This document shows, piece after piece, positions 18,925-27,063 of a stretch of 44,716 nucleotides of DNA (its first letter is position 1; the number at the start of each line of letters is the position of its first letter). A program made the translations under genes and the position numbers. The DNA is taken from positions 1-44,716 of the forward strand of contig JANQOB010000007.1 in NCBI GenBank assembly GCA_028279275.1. Reading direction: 5' to 3'. Below the pieces are notes generated by a model. It saw only the letters and a program-made list of their open reading frames with translations, ran no database searches and was not told the origin of the DNA. The DNA is from Gammaproteobacteria bacterium. Its GTDB lineage: Bacteria > Pseudomonadota > Gammaproteobacteria > UBA4575.

Positions 18925-19317
18925 ATGAAATTCATTCTATTAATATTTTCAATTATATTTTTGCAAACACACGTTTATGCAGAATCAGAAAGCATTAAAA
19001 ATTCACAAGAAACTGGTGTGTAAAATTATTTGAGCTATTGTGCAAAATGCCATGGAAATAATGGTAAAGGAAATGGTCCTTACGCTAAGCAGCTTGCAGC
19101 TAAACCTACGGACCTTACATTACTTAGTAAAGAAAATGGAGGTTCATTTCCTGAAACAGCAGTTTATAATATTATTGATGGGCGAAGGGCAGGTGATTAT
19201 CATGGTCAAGAAATGCCAGTATGGGGAAAATACTATAAAGATATCGAAGGGGATGAGTCCGCTGTTGATGCACGCATCAGTAGGATAATTGAGTACCTCA
19301 AATCAATTCAAATATAA
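18925..19317 (+). pseudogene. Cytochrome c gene split by an in-frame TAA
   Basis: The ATG at 18925 opens a signal peptide (MKFILLIFSIIFLQTHVYA) and a short linker; after 32 codons TAA occurs at 19021-19023. The same frame continues without further stops as NYLSYCAKCHG..., with the heme site CAKCH, KPTDLTLL, FPETAVYNIIDGR and the axial methionine in EMPVWG. Alignment with the three intact paralogues here places the stop where they have Lys or Ile, so a single AAA-to-TAA change would explain it. A TTG at 19030 could start the second part, but that product would lack an export signal and could not receive heme in the periplasm. It is either a recent pseudogene, a read-through gene, or a sequencing error; the rest of the protein is undamaged. 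Confidence 0.8.
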
Positions 19318-19339
19318 TAGTGAATGTAGTTTGAATTAT

Positions 19340-19365
19340 TAATAGTAGCTTATCAGATACTATTA
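19340..19365. repeat. Inverted repeat between convergent genes
   Basis: TAATAGTA and TACTATTA (8 bp, perfect) flank a 10-base loop. The position between the convergent cytochrome and acetyltransferase genes suits a two-way transcription stop, but no T-run follows. Confidence 0.3.
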
Positions 19366-19393
19366 CGAGGATAATTTAAGAGAAATAGTATAT

Positions 19394-19918
19394 TCATAGA
19401 TACAAGCTATATATAACTTGTGTTGAATCATTTGGGTTTTTTTCTACATGCATACCTAAGTCATTTACTAGTGACTTCATTTTATAGTTATCCGTAAAAT
19501 CTACTGAAAATAGGCGTGTGACACCTTGTTCGCGCGCATATTTAATTAGTGACTTCATCAACATAGTTCCTAATCCTTTATTCTGCCATTCATCCGCAAC
19601 GACCACCGAGAATTCATACGAATCTCCATATTGATTAACTGCATAACGACTAACACCGATGACTTTTTCTATTCCAATATCAGTGACAGTCGCTGCAAAC
19701 GCCATTTTATTTTCATAATCTATATCACATAATTCAATAACATCTTCAATTGATAGATGTGCGACTCCACCAAGAAATCGATAATGTCTGCTTTGGGGAG
19801 ATAACGTTTCTATAAAATCACGTTCTTTTTCAGCATCATCGAGATTCATTGGGCGTATTAATACTTGTTTTCCATCGATTTCTTCAATCTGTTTAAGCTT
19901 ACTGATTGCCAGCATCAT
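19394..19918 (-). CDS. GNAT family N-acetyltransferase, Pat-like
   Basis: Transfers an acetyl group from acetyl-CoA to an unknown target. The 174-residue protein has the GNAT fold: IRPMNLDDAE at the start, strand FSVVVADEWQNKGLGTMLM with the acetyl-CoA-binding Q/RxxGxG-type loop (QNKGLG), and a C-terminal strand-helix. The segment SPQSRHYRFLGG...IDYENKMAFAAT resembles the acetyltransferase domain at the C-terminus of the protein lysine acetyltransferase Pat, but the CoA-ligase-like part is missing. GGAG 5 bases upstream fixes the start. It is divergent from the FNT channel gene, and the FNR-like box at 19992-20005 lies between them at a usable distance from both. Confidence 0.82.
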   Translation of the reverse strand: MMLAISKLKQIEEIDGKQVLIRPMNLDDAEKERDFIETLSPQSRHYRFLGGVAHLSIEDVIELCDIDYENKMAFAATVTDIGIEKVIGVSRYAVNQYGDSYEFSVVVADEWQNKGLGTMLMKSLIKYAREQGVTRLFSVDFTDNYKMKSLVNDLGMHVEKNPNDSTQVIYSLYL

Positions 19919-19991
19919 TATGTCTCCAGTTAGAAAAATATCACTTATTGATTTTTACCGACCAATTATCCTTCGAAATGCCAAAACAAAA

Positions 19992-20005
19992 TTGATTTAA
20001 CTCAA
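19992..20005. promoter_or_regulatory. FNR-like box, one mismatch, in a divergent promoter
   Basis: TTGAT-TTAA-CTCAA has one mismatch to the consensus. It ends 62 bases before the FNT start (20067) and begins 74 bases from the acetyltransferase start (19918), so one site could serve both genes. Confidence 0.55.
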
Positions 20006-20066
20006 CAAATCATAAGTAATTTTCAGTTACCGTTATTTTCCAACAAAATTATATGGAAAAAGTAAA

Positions 20067-20858
20067 TTGTCTGAGCAAACACTTGATGCATATGCACCAA
20101 ATAAAATTGCAGAATTGGTCGAACATGTAGGTGTAAAAAAGGCAGGATTGCCTGTTATACCAACGATAATGTTAGGCTTACTCGCAGGGGTATTCATTGC
20201 ATTTGGAGCAATGTTTTTTACACTGGTTATGACAAACCAGTACATGGGTTTAGGGTCAGCGCGACTATTAGGCGGCGTTGCATTTTCCCTCGGACTTATT
20301 TTGGTCGTGGTTGGTGGTGCAGAGTTATTTACAGGCAATAATCTAATTGTTATGGCCTGGGCAGATCGCAAGGTATCAACAAAGAAGCTATTAAGAAACT
20401 GGGGATTGGTCTACATTGCAAATTTAATTGGAGCCTTAGGCGCTGCTACATTAATGTATTGGTCTGGCACTTTGTCCCTTGGGGGTGGAGTTGTTGCTGA
20501 AACAGCAGTTGAGATTGCAAATATTAAAGTTGGTATTGATCCAACACAGGCTTTTATAAGAGGTATCTTATGTAACGTTTTAGTATGTTTAGCCATTTGG
20601 CTATGTTTTGCTGCTCGTGATGTTGCTGGAAAAATTTTAGCAATAATCTTTCCAATTTCTGCATTTGTTGCTTTGGGGTTCGAACATTCTGTTGCGAATA
20701 TGTATTTTATACCTCTAGGAATGCTATTAACTGATGGTGGTATAAGTGTAATGGATTTTTTAAGGAATCTCATTCCTGTCACTTTTGGAAATATTGTTGG
20801 TGGTGGATTATTAGTTGCTATTGTATATTGGAGTATTTATTTAAAAGACTACAAATAG
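20067..20858 (+). CDS. Formate/nitrite transporter (FNT) family channel
   Basis: Pentameric inner-membrane channel for small monovalent anions such as formate, nitrite or lactate. The 263 residues form the usual six membrane segments. FNT hallmarks are visible: ELFTGNN at the end of helix 2/3, the GILCNVLVCLAIWL helix, and GFEHSVANMYFIP with the central-pore histidine. The start codon is TTG; the nearby ATG at 20053 is in another frame. GGA 10 bases upstream is a weak ribosome binding site. The substrate cannot be told from motifs. Placement behind an FNR-like site suggests use under low oxygen, as for FocA, but no pyruvate formate-lyase or nitrite reductase gene is nearby. Confidence 0.88.
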   Translation: MSEQTLDAYAPNKIAELVEHVGVKKAGLPVIPTIMLGLLAGVFIAFGAMFFTLVMTNQYMGLGSARLLGGVAFSLGLILVVVGGAELFTGNNLIVMAWADRKVSTKKLLRNWGLVYIANLIGALGAATLMYWSGTLSLGGGVVAETAVEIANIKVGIDPTQAFIRGILCNVLVCLAIWLCFAARDVAGKILAIIFPISAFVALGFEHSVANMYFIPLGMLLTDGGISVMDFLRNLIPVTFGNIVGGGLLVAIVYWSIYLKDYK

Positions 20859-20903
20859 TGAAACATAATACAACGAGAATTGTAATTTAAATCTGTCTAT
20901 CAA

Positions 20904-22100
20904 CTAATAATCTTGAAAGTAACCAAAAAATAGCAGAATGAAATTAAGCAAGATACCGAAAATTGGAAGAGCGAAATCTAGTTTATTCTTGCTATTTTCA
21001 TTATATGAAACATAGATAAGAGAAGATTGAACGACGATAAAAATTAACAATGTTATTGTGCTTGTGAATTCGGCTAGAGTGATTAAATCAAAACTAGTTG
21101 CAAGTATTATTAGTATAATAGCAACGGCAATTGTTGCAAATATTGGCGTACGTGTTTTTCTATTTACTGATTTAAATACAGGTAAGAAAATTTTTTGTTC
21201 AGCCATTCCATATAACACTCTTGATGCCATAATTAATTGCACAAGAGCACCATTTATAATGGCAATCATGCTAATCATTGCCATGACTGTCGGATTGTAA
21301 CCTTTGTATTCAACAATTGAGGCTAATGGGGAGTTGCTAGATGCAAAAATAGATGAAGGTATGAAAACAGTGCAAACAACAGAAAGTGCTACATAAAGCA
21401 GAGTTGAGAATATTAAAGACAATGTTATTGCTAGAGGCACTACATTTGTAGGATTTTTAGTTTCCTCAGCAATATTTACAATATCTTCAAAACCAATATA
21501 AGCGTAAAAGGAGATAAAAGCTGCATATAATATAATTCCACTATTGGAATAAATGGATTTGGAGACTGGAAAACTGAAATTTTCTAATTCTTTTACATCT
21601 ATTACCGCATAGATCACAAAAAGTAATCCAAGTATTTCTATTATTGTGATGATTGAGGCAATCATTAAAGACTGACTGATCCCCCATATTGCGATTACAG
21701 TAATAATCAAAATAATACTAACGATGACTACTAATTCTGGAATATGGAATAGTGCATTGAAGTAGCCTGCAAATCCTCTAGTCATTGTTGCAGCAGAGAC
21801 GGTTCCCACCATTACAACAGTCAAGCCAACCAGTACAGATATAAAACGTTTATTAAATGCTGCATGAACATAAGCGGCTGCACCCGCACTTCTAGGAAAC
21901 ATAGAAGCTAGACGTGCGAACGAATATGCAGTGACTGCAGCAATCAATGCTGCGAAAATGAATGAGAAAGGTGCTAATTGGTCCGCGCGTAGTGCTACTT
22001 CACCAATTAATACGTAAATACCTGCGCCAAGTATCGTACCTAATCCATAAAATGTTAGTAGAGGTAGTGATACCTTCCTAGCAAGTCTACCTCCAGGCAT
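20904..22100 (-). CDS. APC family amino acid permease
   Basis: Secondary transporter of the amino acid-polyamine-organocation superfamily, inner membrane. The 398 residues contain about 12 hydrophobic segments; helix 1 carries the broken-helix motif GLGTILGAGIYVLIG typical of APC substrate binding, and SFYAYIGFEDIVNIAEETKNP matches helix 6 and the loop after it. The substrate is unknown. It begins 43 bases after the universal stress protein gene on the same strand, so the two are probably one transcript. Such permease plus stress-protein pairs (or fusions) are seen elsewhere, suggesting control of transport by nucleotide binding. Confidence 0.86.
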   Translation of the reverse strand: MPGGRLARKVSLPLLTFYGLGTILGAGIYVLIGEVALRADQLAPFSFIFAALIAAVTAYSFARLASMFPRSAGAAAYVHAAFNKRFISVLVGLTVVMVGTVSAATMTRGFAGYFNALFHIPELVVIVSIILIITVIAIWGISQSLMIASIITIIEILGLLFVIYAVIDVKELENFSFPVSKSIYSNSGIILYAAFISFYAYIGFEDIVNIAEETKNPTNVVPLAITLSLIFSTLLYVALSVVCTVFIPSSIFASSNSPLASIVEYKGYNPTVMAMISMIAIINGALVQLIMASRVLYGMAEQKIFLPVFKSVNRKTRTPIFATIAVAIILIILATSFDLITLAEFTSTITLLIFIVVQSSLIYVSYNENSKNKLDFALPIFGILLNFILLFFGYFQDY

Positions 22101-22143
22101 TACAATAGCTCATTACATATTAGATCAAATGCTAATTATAAAC

Positions 22144-22983
22144 TTAATGAGAAAGGAATAATGGTATCGTTGTGTTTTTTAGCATGTATTTGGTTGTGCC
22201 ACCTAATACAATTTCCTTAAATCGTGTATTTCCGTATGCACCCATAACTATTAAATCCGCATCATATTCAATGGCCCCTTGGAGTATTGTCGCACCTGTT
22301 CCTTTATTTGTTTTGTCTAACGAAACTACTTCAGCATTTATGCCATGATGAGATAAATGTTTGCGTAAATCATCGTTATAAATCATATATTCCTTTTCTT
22401 CTTCATCAGTACTTGAGACACTTGCAATTTGAACATGCTCAGTTAAATCCAAAAAAGGTAATGCGTCATGCACGGCTCTTGCAGCTTCATGGCTCTCATT
22501 CCATGCAATTACGACTCTCTTAGGTAAATTAAATACTTTTTTCAAATCTGGAATAACCATTAGTGGGCGGCCCATGTGAACGGATAAATAGTCTGCAATT
22601 ATACGAGTATCTTCTTCGCCAAGCCTTGAATATCCCCTAGGAAGAATTACAAGATCTGCATAACGTGACCTATCCACGATATAATCTATATCTACTCCTT
22701 CAATTTCATTCCATTCACATGGTACTTCTAATTCAGATGCTTTTTTCTTGAACTTAGATTTTATAAGCTCTGCATTTTTATTGGCTTCTTCAATTTGATC
22801 GTCTGCGTAGTAGGGAACGACTTCAGGATTTCCATAACCATATATTGGTATCGCTGGATATGGAATAAAATGCACTCCTGTTATATGCGCCTGATATATT
22901 TTCGCTAGTAATAATGCGGTTTCAACACGATAGTCGTTTGCTTCACTAGCATCACATACTACTAAAACATCTTTTATTGGCAT
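22144..22983 (-). CDS. Tandem universal stress protein (two UspA domains)
   Basis: A 279-residue protein with two Usp domains (about 1-140 and 150-279). The C-terminal domain keeps the ATP-binding loop G-x2-G-x9-G-(G)-T (GAYGNTRFKEIVLGGTT); the N-terminal copy is degenerate there (LPRGYSRLGEE). Tandem Usps of this type support survival in stasis, hypoxia or with membrane stress. Its ATG follows a good purine-rich ribosome binding site (GGAGGAG in the antisense of 22990-22997). An FNR-like site with two mismatches lies 71 bases upstream. The APC permease is the next gene in the same direction. Confidence 0.9.
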   Translation of the reverse strand: MPIKDVLVVCDASEANDYRVETALLLAKIYQAHITGVHFIPYPAIPIYGYGNPEVVPYYADDQIEEANKNAELIKSKFKKKASELEVPCEWNEIEGVDIDYIVDRSRYADLVILPRGYSRLGEEDTRIIADYLSVHMGRPLMVIPDLKKVFNLPKRVVIAWNESHEAARAVHDALPFLDLTEHVQIASVSSTDEEEKEYMIYNDDLRKHLSHHGINAEVVSLDKTNKGTGATILQGAIEYDADLIVMGAYGNTRFKEIVLGGTTKYMLKNTTIPLFLSH

Positions 22984-23053
22984 GATCTATCTCCTCCTAC
23001 TAATAAAAATATCAACTATTTCGAAGATATTATCTAAATTGCTATGAAGGAGA

Positions 23054-23067
23054 TTGATTTAAGTCAG
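23054..23067. promoter_or_regulatory. Weak FNR-like box
   Basis: TTGAT-TTAA-GTCAG matches one half-site fully and has two mismatches in the other. It is 71 bases from the start of the tandem Usp gene, the common spacing in this region, which is the main reason to list it. Confidence 0.3.
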
Positions 23068-23123
23068 AAAAATGAATTATATAAGATTGTTAGTTAAATA
23101 TTGCGTAGCAAATTCTTATATAA

Positions 23124-23156
23124 GGTTGCAGCTTAAGATAAAACTTAGCCACAACC
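23124..23156 (-). terminator. Hairpin downstream of the Hsp20 gene
   Basis: GGTTGCAGCTTAAG and CTTAGCCACAACC form a long imperfect stem with a 6-base loop, 17 bases past the Hsp20 stop on the minus strand. There is no good T-run on that strand, so it may be a weak terminator or an mRNA 3' stabilising structure. Confidence 0.4.
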
Positions 23157-23172
23157 CATAAATAAAGATTTA

Positions 23173-23616
23173 CTATTGTTGAACAGATACTGTGATTTTT
23201 TTAGGTTTAGCAGTCTCTTTTTTACCAACAGTGATTTTTAATACGCCTTTGCTTGATTTAGCACTGATATTCTCAGAATCTGCCGTTTCGGGAAGGCTAA
23301 AACGTCGATAAAAGCTACCATGGGAGCGCTCAACTCGAGTGTAACCTTCTTTTTCCTCTTTTATCTCATTGTCACGTTCACCCTTTAGCGATATAACACC
23401 ATTCTCCATGCTGACTTCAATATCTTTTGGGTCAACTCCTGGAACATCGGCCTCAATAAGAAAATGATCGCTATGCTCAGCAATATCTACTGCTGGTGAC
23501 CACGAACTTGTAGCAACCGTACTATCTTCATCATCTAATTCCACATTAAAAAATCGATTTATATCTTTAAAGTGTGGTAAATAATTAAAAAAAGGGTCTC
23601 TTGGTACTAGTTTCAT
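23173..23616 (-). CDS. Small heat shock protein, Hsp20/alpha-crystallin family
   Basis: ATP-independent holdase chaperone forming large oligomers. The alpha-crystallin domain spans about residues 37-135, with WSPAVDIAEHSDHFLIEADVPGV, then the conserved A-x3-G-V-L signature (AKSSKGVLKI) and a short tail containing an I-x-V motif (KKITVSV). At 147 residues the length is typical. The start at 23616 (MKLVPRDPF) is preferred over an upstream ATG at 23631 because GGAGG lies 8 bases before it and the upstream ATG overlaps that site. A one-mismatch FNR-like box 62 bases upstream suggests oxygen control, and no sigma-32 type promoter was evident. Confidence 0.93.
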   Translation of the reverse strand: MKLVPRDPFFNYLPHFKDINRFFNVELDDEDSTVATSSWSPAVDIAEHSDHFLIEADVPGVDPKDIEVSMENGVISLKGERDNEIKEEKEGYTRVERSHGSFYRRFSLPETADSENISAKSSKGVLKITVGKKETAKPKKITVSVQQ

Positions 23617-23677
23617 TATTGTATCCTCCACAAAGAATTTAATAGTTAAATACTAATTTCTAGGAATGATTTGGATA

Positions 23678-23691
23678 TTGACTAAGATCAA
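23678..23691. promoter_or_regulatory. FNR-like box, one mismatch
   Basis: TTGAC-TAAG-ATCAA differs at one base of the first half-site. It lies 62 bases upstream of the Hsp20 start and just past the end of the CHAD gene, so it can only serve Hsp20. Confidence 0.55.
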
Positions 23692-23701
23692 TAAAATGTT
23701 G

Positions 23702-24583
23702 CTATTTTATATTTTCTAGTTGAAGTAAATACCTATGCCTTTGATCAAATGCGCGTTGTTCAAGATATGATTGAGATCTAACACGATTGTTACTAACATT
23801 TAAGCTTTGTACTACATTTTCAGCAATAAATGTGTCATTAATTTTACCTAAAATTTCTTGCATTCTTTTTAAGAATTTAGCCTCCTTCTTCCCATGTTTA
23901 ATATAACTCCCTAACACTTCTAGAATATACCTAAGCTCTTTTATATCTACTCTATATCGGTGCAGTTCTTTTTGATTAAAACTCAAAATATGTTCTTTTG
24001 TTTTAATTATATTTTTATATCTATTTTGCATTCTTTTGTTGATAAAAATTATCAGTTCATCACCTTTGCAATTAGCATGTTTCGAAAACATGTTTTTAAT
24101 TTTTAACATAGCTATCCAAGTTCGTAACTCATGTAAGTAATTCATATATTCTTGGGATGTAATATGGGTTTCAGTGGACTCATGTAAAATATTTTGTTTA
24201 GTTTCAAATTTTTCATATAATTTCTGAAATTCAGCTTTATCTTTAAAATTGATATATGCCGGGTATAAATAATCGCTTCTGAATATATCGTAATCTCTTG
24301 TTCTAGAAGTGGGTTTAATTAATTTTTTGTATAAGTTATTTGCGTATTTCCATTCATTTTTCGTCATATCATTTTTTATTAAGCTCAGATAAGATTTAAA
24401 TTTTCTTAAGCTGATTCTCATTTGATGTAGGTTTTCATCATCATATGAATCGGATAGCAACTTATGCTTATTTAGAATTTCTTCTATGTTTAATTTAAAT
24501 AATTTTTCAATTAATTCTTCATAATTTGTATTTTTATCAATCAAATTATCGGGTAAAAGAGTATTTAAGTTATTGTTATGCAT
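23702..24583 (-). CDS. CHAD domain protein
   Basis: CHAD domains are alpha-helical bundles with conserved histidines and basic residues that bind polyphosphate. The signature HQMRISLRKFKSYLSLI lies near residue 54, and a second related stretch LHRYRVDIKELRYILEVLG near residue 206 marks the internal duplication. Length 293 covers one whole domain without the CYTH triphosphatase domain often fused to it. The protein is rich in Lys and Arg, fitting polyanion binding. It follows the DUF4010 gene by 13 bases on the same strand and is very likely co-transcribed. Role here (polyphosphate granules, stress) is inferred. Confidence 0.83.
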   Translation of the reverse strand: MHNNNLNTLLPDNLIDKNTNYEELIEKLFKLNIEEILNKHKLLSDSYDDENLHQMRISLRKFKSYLSLIKNDMTKNEWKYANNLYKKLIKPTSRTRDYDIFRSDYLYPAYINFKDKAEFQKLYEKFETKQNILHESTETHITSQEYMNYLHELRTWIAMLKIKNMFSKHANCKGDELIIFINKRMQNRYKNIIKTKEHILSFNQKELHRYRVDIKELRYILEVLGSYIKHGKKEAKFLKRMQEILGKINDTFIAENVVQSLNVSNNRVRSQSYLEQRAFDQRHRYLLQLENIK

Positions 24584-24596
24584 ATATTGAATTTAA

Positions 24597-25892
24597 TTAG
24601 CTTTCATGAAAGATATTTTCAATGGGAGTAGTTGTAATATAAGTAAAAACACCAACGAAAAATGTAAATAGCAGTATGCTTCCGCTCCATTTAGCTATTT
24701 TCCAACCTCCAATTACTTGAGAAATAATTGCTTTAACTACAGTATTTACAAGAACAGCTATTAAAATTCCGTTTGCAGCTACATTCATTGTAAGATTATC
24801 ACTAACCGGTTCGGAGGTCTTAGCTAAAGTAATACTTATTGCATCAACATCGGCAATTCCTGATAGTGCAGCAAGAGTATATATGCCTGCAGTACCAAAA
24901 TAATTTTCAATTAAATGCACAATTAAAAACAGAATTGACAGGGCTACACCATAAAATGCAGCAGTGGTTAACTGTAAGGGGTTTTTTAGTTTAATTTCTG
25001 CACTAAATTTTTCATTCCGCTGATAGCGATAGACAATCCAAATTACAGCAAAAGCTGGGATCAATGTGAGAACAATTAAGACGGGGCTGATATAACTAAG
25101 CAATGAGATATTAAGTATTCCTATCATGATTAATAATCTAGGACCTATCATTGCAGTTGCTAATGTAATTCCTCCACCAAGCAATGCACATGGTGCGTTG
25201 TTATTATTTGATGCCATTTTTGAAAAAGCTACTGCTACAGCTGTGGAGGATGTTAATCCTCCTAGTAATGCGGTTAAAAAAATACCAAGACGGCTCCCTA
25301 ATAACTTAATACTGAAATATCCGAAATAAGAAATACCTGCAATCAATAGAATTAAGATGCCTATGATACGAGGGTTAATAACATTTCCAGGCCCTATATA
25401 GGTATTCGGAAGCAATGGTAGTGCAACAGCGGCTAATAATAATAACTGGATAGTTGCGTTGACTTCGTCAGCATCAAGCGTTTTTATATACAAATGTAAT
25501 TTATTTTTAAACCTAAGTAGTGCAACTACTATAGCCGCGAACAAAATCGCTTCAATTTTGTAACCAGTCATTGTTAGCGCGCCTAATACAAAGACTAATA
25601 GTATTGTTACTTCTGATGTATACCCCAAATCTTTTGTATTTTTTGCATTGAGCCTATAGCCAATAAATATGATAGAAGATAAGCCTAATGCGATGGCAGG
25701 AATAATAAATGGAGAAATGATTTGACTTAAGATTGCAGATACGCCACCCAAAAGTCCAACAATAGCAAATGTCCTTAAACCGGCATCAAAACTTTCTTTA
25801 GGTTTCTCATGTGTTCCCCACTCTCTTTCAAACCCGACTATTAATCCGATAATAAGCGAGATTAACAAGTTGAATATAATTTCTATATCCAT
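24597..25892 (-). CDS. MgtC/SapB-DUF4010 family membrane protein
   Basis: Integral membrane protein of 431 residues with about 11-13 hydrophobic segments. The N-terminal part has the MgtC-type signature LISLIIGLIVGFEREWGTH and DAGLRTFAIVGLLGG; the C-terminal half (about 175-420) matches DUF4010, with GGLTSSTAVAVAFSKMA and ALSGIADVDAISITLAK. The transport substrate of this family is not established. It leads a two-gene unit with the CHAD gene. A perfect FNR box sits 83 bases upstream in a spacer shared with the divergent cbpM-like gene. Confidence 0.85.
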   Translation of the reverse strand: MDIEIIFNLLISLIIGLIVGFEREWGTHEKPKESFDAGLRTFAIVGLLGGVSAILSQIISPFIIPAIALGLSSIIFIGYRLNAKNTKDLGYTSEVTILLVFVLGALTMTGYKIEAILFAAIVVALLRFKNKLHLYIKTLDADEVNATIQLLLLAAVALPLLPNTYIGPGNVINPRIIGILILLIAGISYFGYFSIKLLGSRLGIFLTALLGGLTSSTAVAVAFSKMASNNNNAPCALLGGGITLATAMIGPRLLIMIGILNISLLSYISPVLIVLTLIPAFAVIWIVYRYQRNEKFSAEIKLKNPLQLTTAAFYGVALSILFLIVHLIENYFGTAGIYTLAALSGIADVDAISITLAKTSEPVSDNLTMNVAANGILIAVLVNTVVKAIISQVIGGWKIAKWSGSILLFTFFVGVFTYITTTPIENIFHES

Positions 25893-25974
25893 TATTTATT
25901 AGCATTTCCTCTGCAAATTAATATTTTTATTAATACATATAGTCAGATGCTAATAATACTCAACAAGTATTTAT

Positions 25975-25988
25975 TTGATTTATATCAA
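25975..25988. promoter_or_regulatory. FNR box, perfect match, in a divergent promoter
   Basis: TTGAT-TTAT-ATCAA matches all ten consensus positions. It is 83 bases from the DUF4010 start (25892) and 75 from the cbpM-like start (26063), placed to act on both. Confidence 0.72.
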
Positions 25989-26062
25989 TATGCCACATTT
26001 TTAATCAATTATATTTGTAACTCCAAGTGTAAAAATACGTTGAAAGATGTTGAGAGTGATAT

Positions 26063-26326
26063 ATGAATGACAATGTTTTCTACACGACATATGCTATATG
26101 TAATTCGCAAAAATTATCCAAAGAAAATATAAATGAAATGGTTACATGGGGAATTGCGAATCCATATGGTGAGTGCCCAGAAAAATGGTTATTCACGCAT
26201 GAAGACTTTGAACGTATTGCTCGTGCACAAAGATTTAGGAATGATTTAGAAATTAATATTCCGGGAGCAGCATTTGCGCTTGAATTAATCGAGGAAGTTA
26301 AAAAGTTACGAGAAAGAAGAGGTTAG
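26063..26326 (+). CDS. cbpM: CbpM-like chaperone modulator
   Basis: An 87-residue protein that lines up over its length with CbpM, the inhibitor and partner of the DnaJ-like co-chaperone CbpA: an N-terminal strand and helix (SKENINEMVTWGI), then WLFTHEDFERIARAQRFRNDLEINIPGAAFALELIEEVKKLRER, which corresponds to the MerR-like region of CbpM. In most bacteria cbpM lies directly after cbpA; no DnaJ-domain gene is present in this window, so it is an orphan. The UspA gene begins 4 bases after it, and a perfect FNR box is 75 bases upstream. A role as a MerR-like regulator unrelated to CbpA is an alternative. Confidence 0.75.
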   Translation: MNDNVFYTTYAICNSQKLSKENINEMVTWGIANPYGECPEKWLFTHEDFERIARAQRFRNDLEINIPGAAFALELIEEVKKLRERRG

Positions 26327-26329
26327 GTC

Positions 26330-26776
26330 ATGTTTCCATATAAAAAGGTTCTAGCAGCAATAGATTATTCTGATCTAACAGATCCAATATTCAAGAAACT
26401 AGAAAACATCTCTAGCGACCCCGATATAAATATCATCTTATTTAATGTTGTAGAGCGAGATATGCCCACACTTATGGGAGCATCACAAAATGAAGCGATT
26501 AGTTATAGTCGTGAATGGTCTCTAGAAGAAATTAAACTAAAACAGAATGCGGAAAATATACTTAAAAAAGAAGCAAACAAATATAACTTATCCAAATTTA
26601 CATGCTATGCCGAGGTAGGTGTTCCAAGATATTCAATCATATTTGCTGCAAAATCAAAAAATGTAGATTTGATAATTGTTGGCGCACATGGCGCGCATGG
26701 GATAAAAAAGATAATTGGATCGACTGCTCAGTCTGTTCTTAATAATGCCACATGCGATGTACTAGCAGTCCGCTAA
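26330..26776 (+). CDS. Universal stress protein, single UspA domain
   Basis: A 148-residue UspA-fold protein, ATP-binding type. The N-terminal strand YKKVLAAIDYSD carries the conserved aspartate, and the C-terminal loop GAHGAHGIKKIIGSTAQSVL gives the G-x2-G-x9-G-S motif of ATP-binding Usps. It follows the cbpM-like gene by 3 bases with AGGT upstream, so both are probably expressed together from the promoter with the perfect FNR box. It is convergent with the cytochrome/FNR operon. Confidence 0.92.
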   Translation: MFPYKKVLAAIDYSDLTDPIFKKLENISSDPDINIILFNVVERDMPTLMGASQNEAISYSREWSLEEIKLKQNAENILKKEANKYNLSKFTCYAEVGVPRYSIIFAAKSKNVDLIIVGAHGAHGIKKIIGSTAQSVLNNATCDVLAVR

Positions 26777-26817
26777 TGAAATAAAATACTAAGAAGTTAA
26801 TAACAGATCAGCACTTT

Positions 26818-27039
26818 TTAAACGAGGGCCATTTTTTTTAATTGCTCGTCTATTTTATCAAGCTCTGCATTGGCCTGTTCGAGCAATCTTTGAAGAACTT
26901 CGTAGTTTTCTAATTGTATCGCTTGCTCTTCTAGGTCAGGGTCTAAGCCAGTTTCAAAATCTCTTTTGATTGCCGTAACTCGCTCAATCAGTTCATGCTG
27001 TTTTGTAAGTAGCTCATCTCTGGTTACAGTTTTTGACAT
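26818..27039 (-). CDS. Short coiled-coil protein resembling the DksA/TraR helical part, no zinc finger
   Basis: The start ATG at 27039 is preferred over an in-frame TTG at 27051 because GGAG lies about 6 bases before it. The 73-residue product is a predicted helical hairpin: TRDELLTKQHELIERVTAIKRD, then EEQAIQLENYEVLQRLLEQANAELDKIDEQL. The second stretch resembles the coiled coil of DksA/TraR-type proteins just before their C4 zinc finger, but the sequence ends there and no Cys is present. It is the last gene of the FNR-cytochrome-cytochrome unit, 24 bases after the cytochrome stop. Function unknown; resemblance to DksA is tentative. Confidence 0.65.
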   Translation of the reverse strand: MSKTVTRDELLTKQHELIERVTAIKRDFETGLDPDLEEQAIQLENYEVLQRLLEQANAELDKIDEQLKKMALV

Positions 27040-27063
27040 ATCGATCTCCAAAAAAATACAGAA

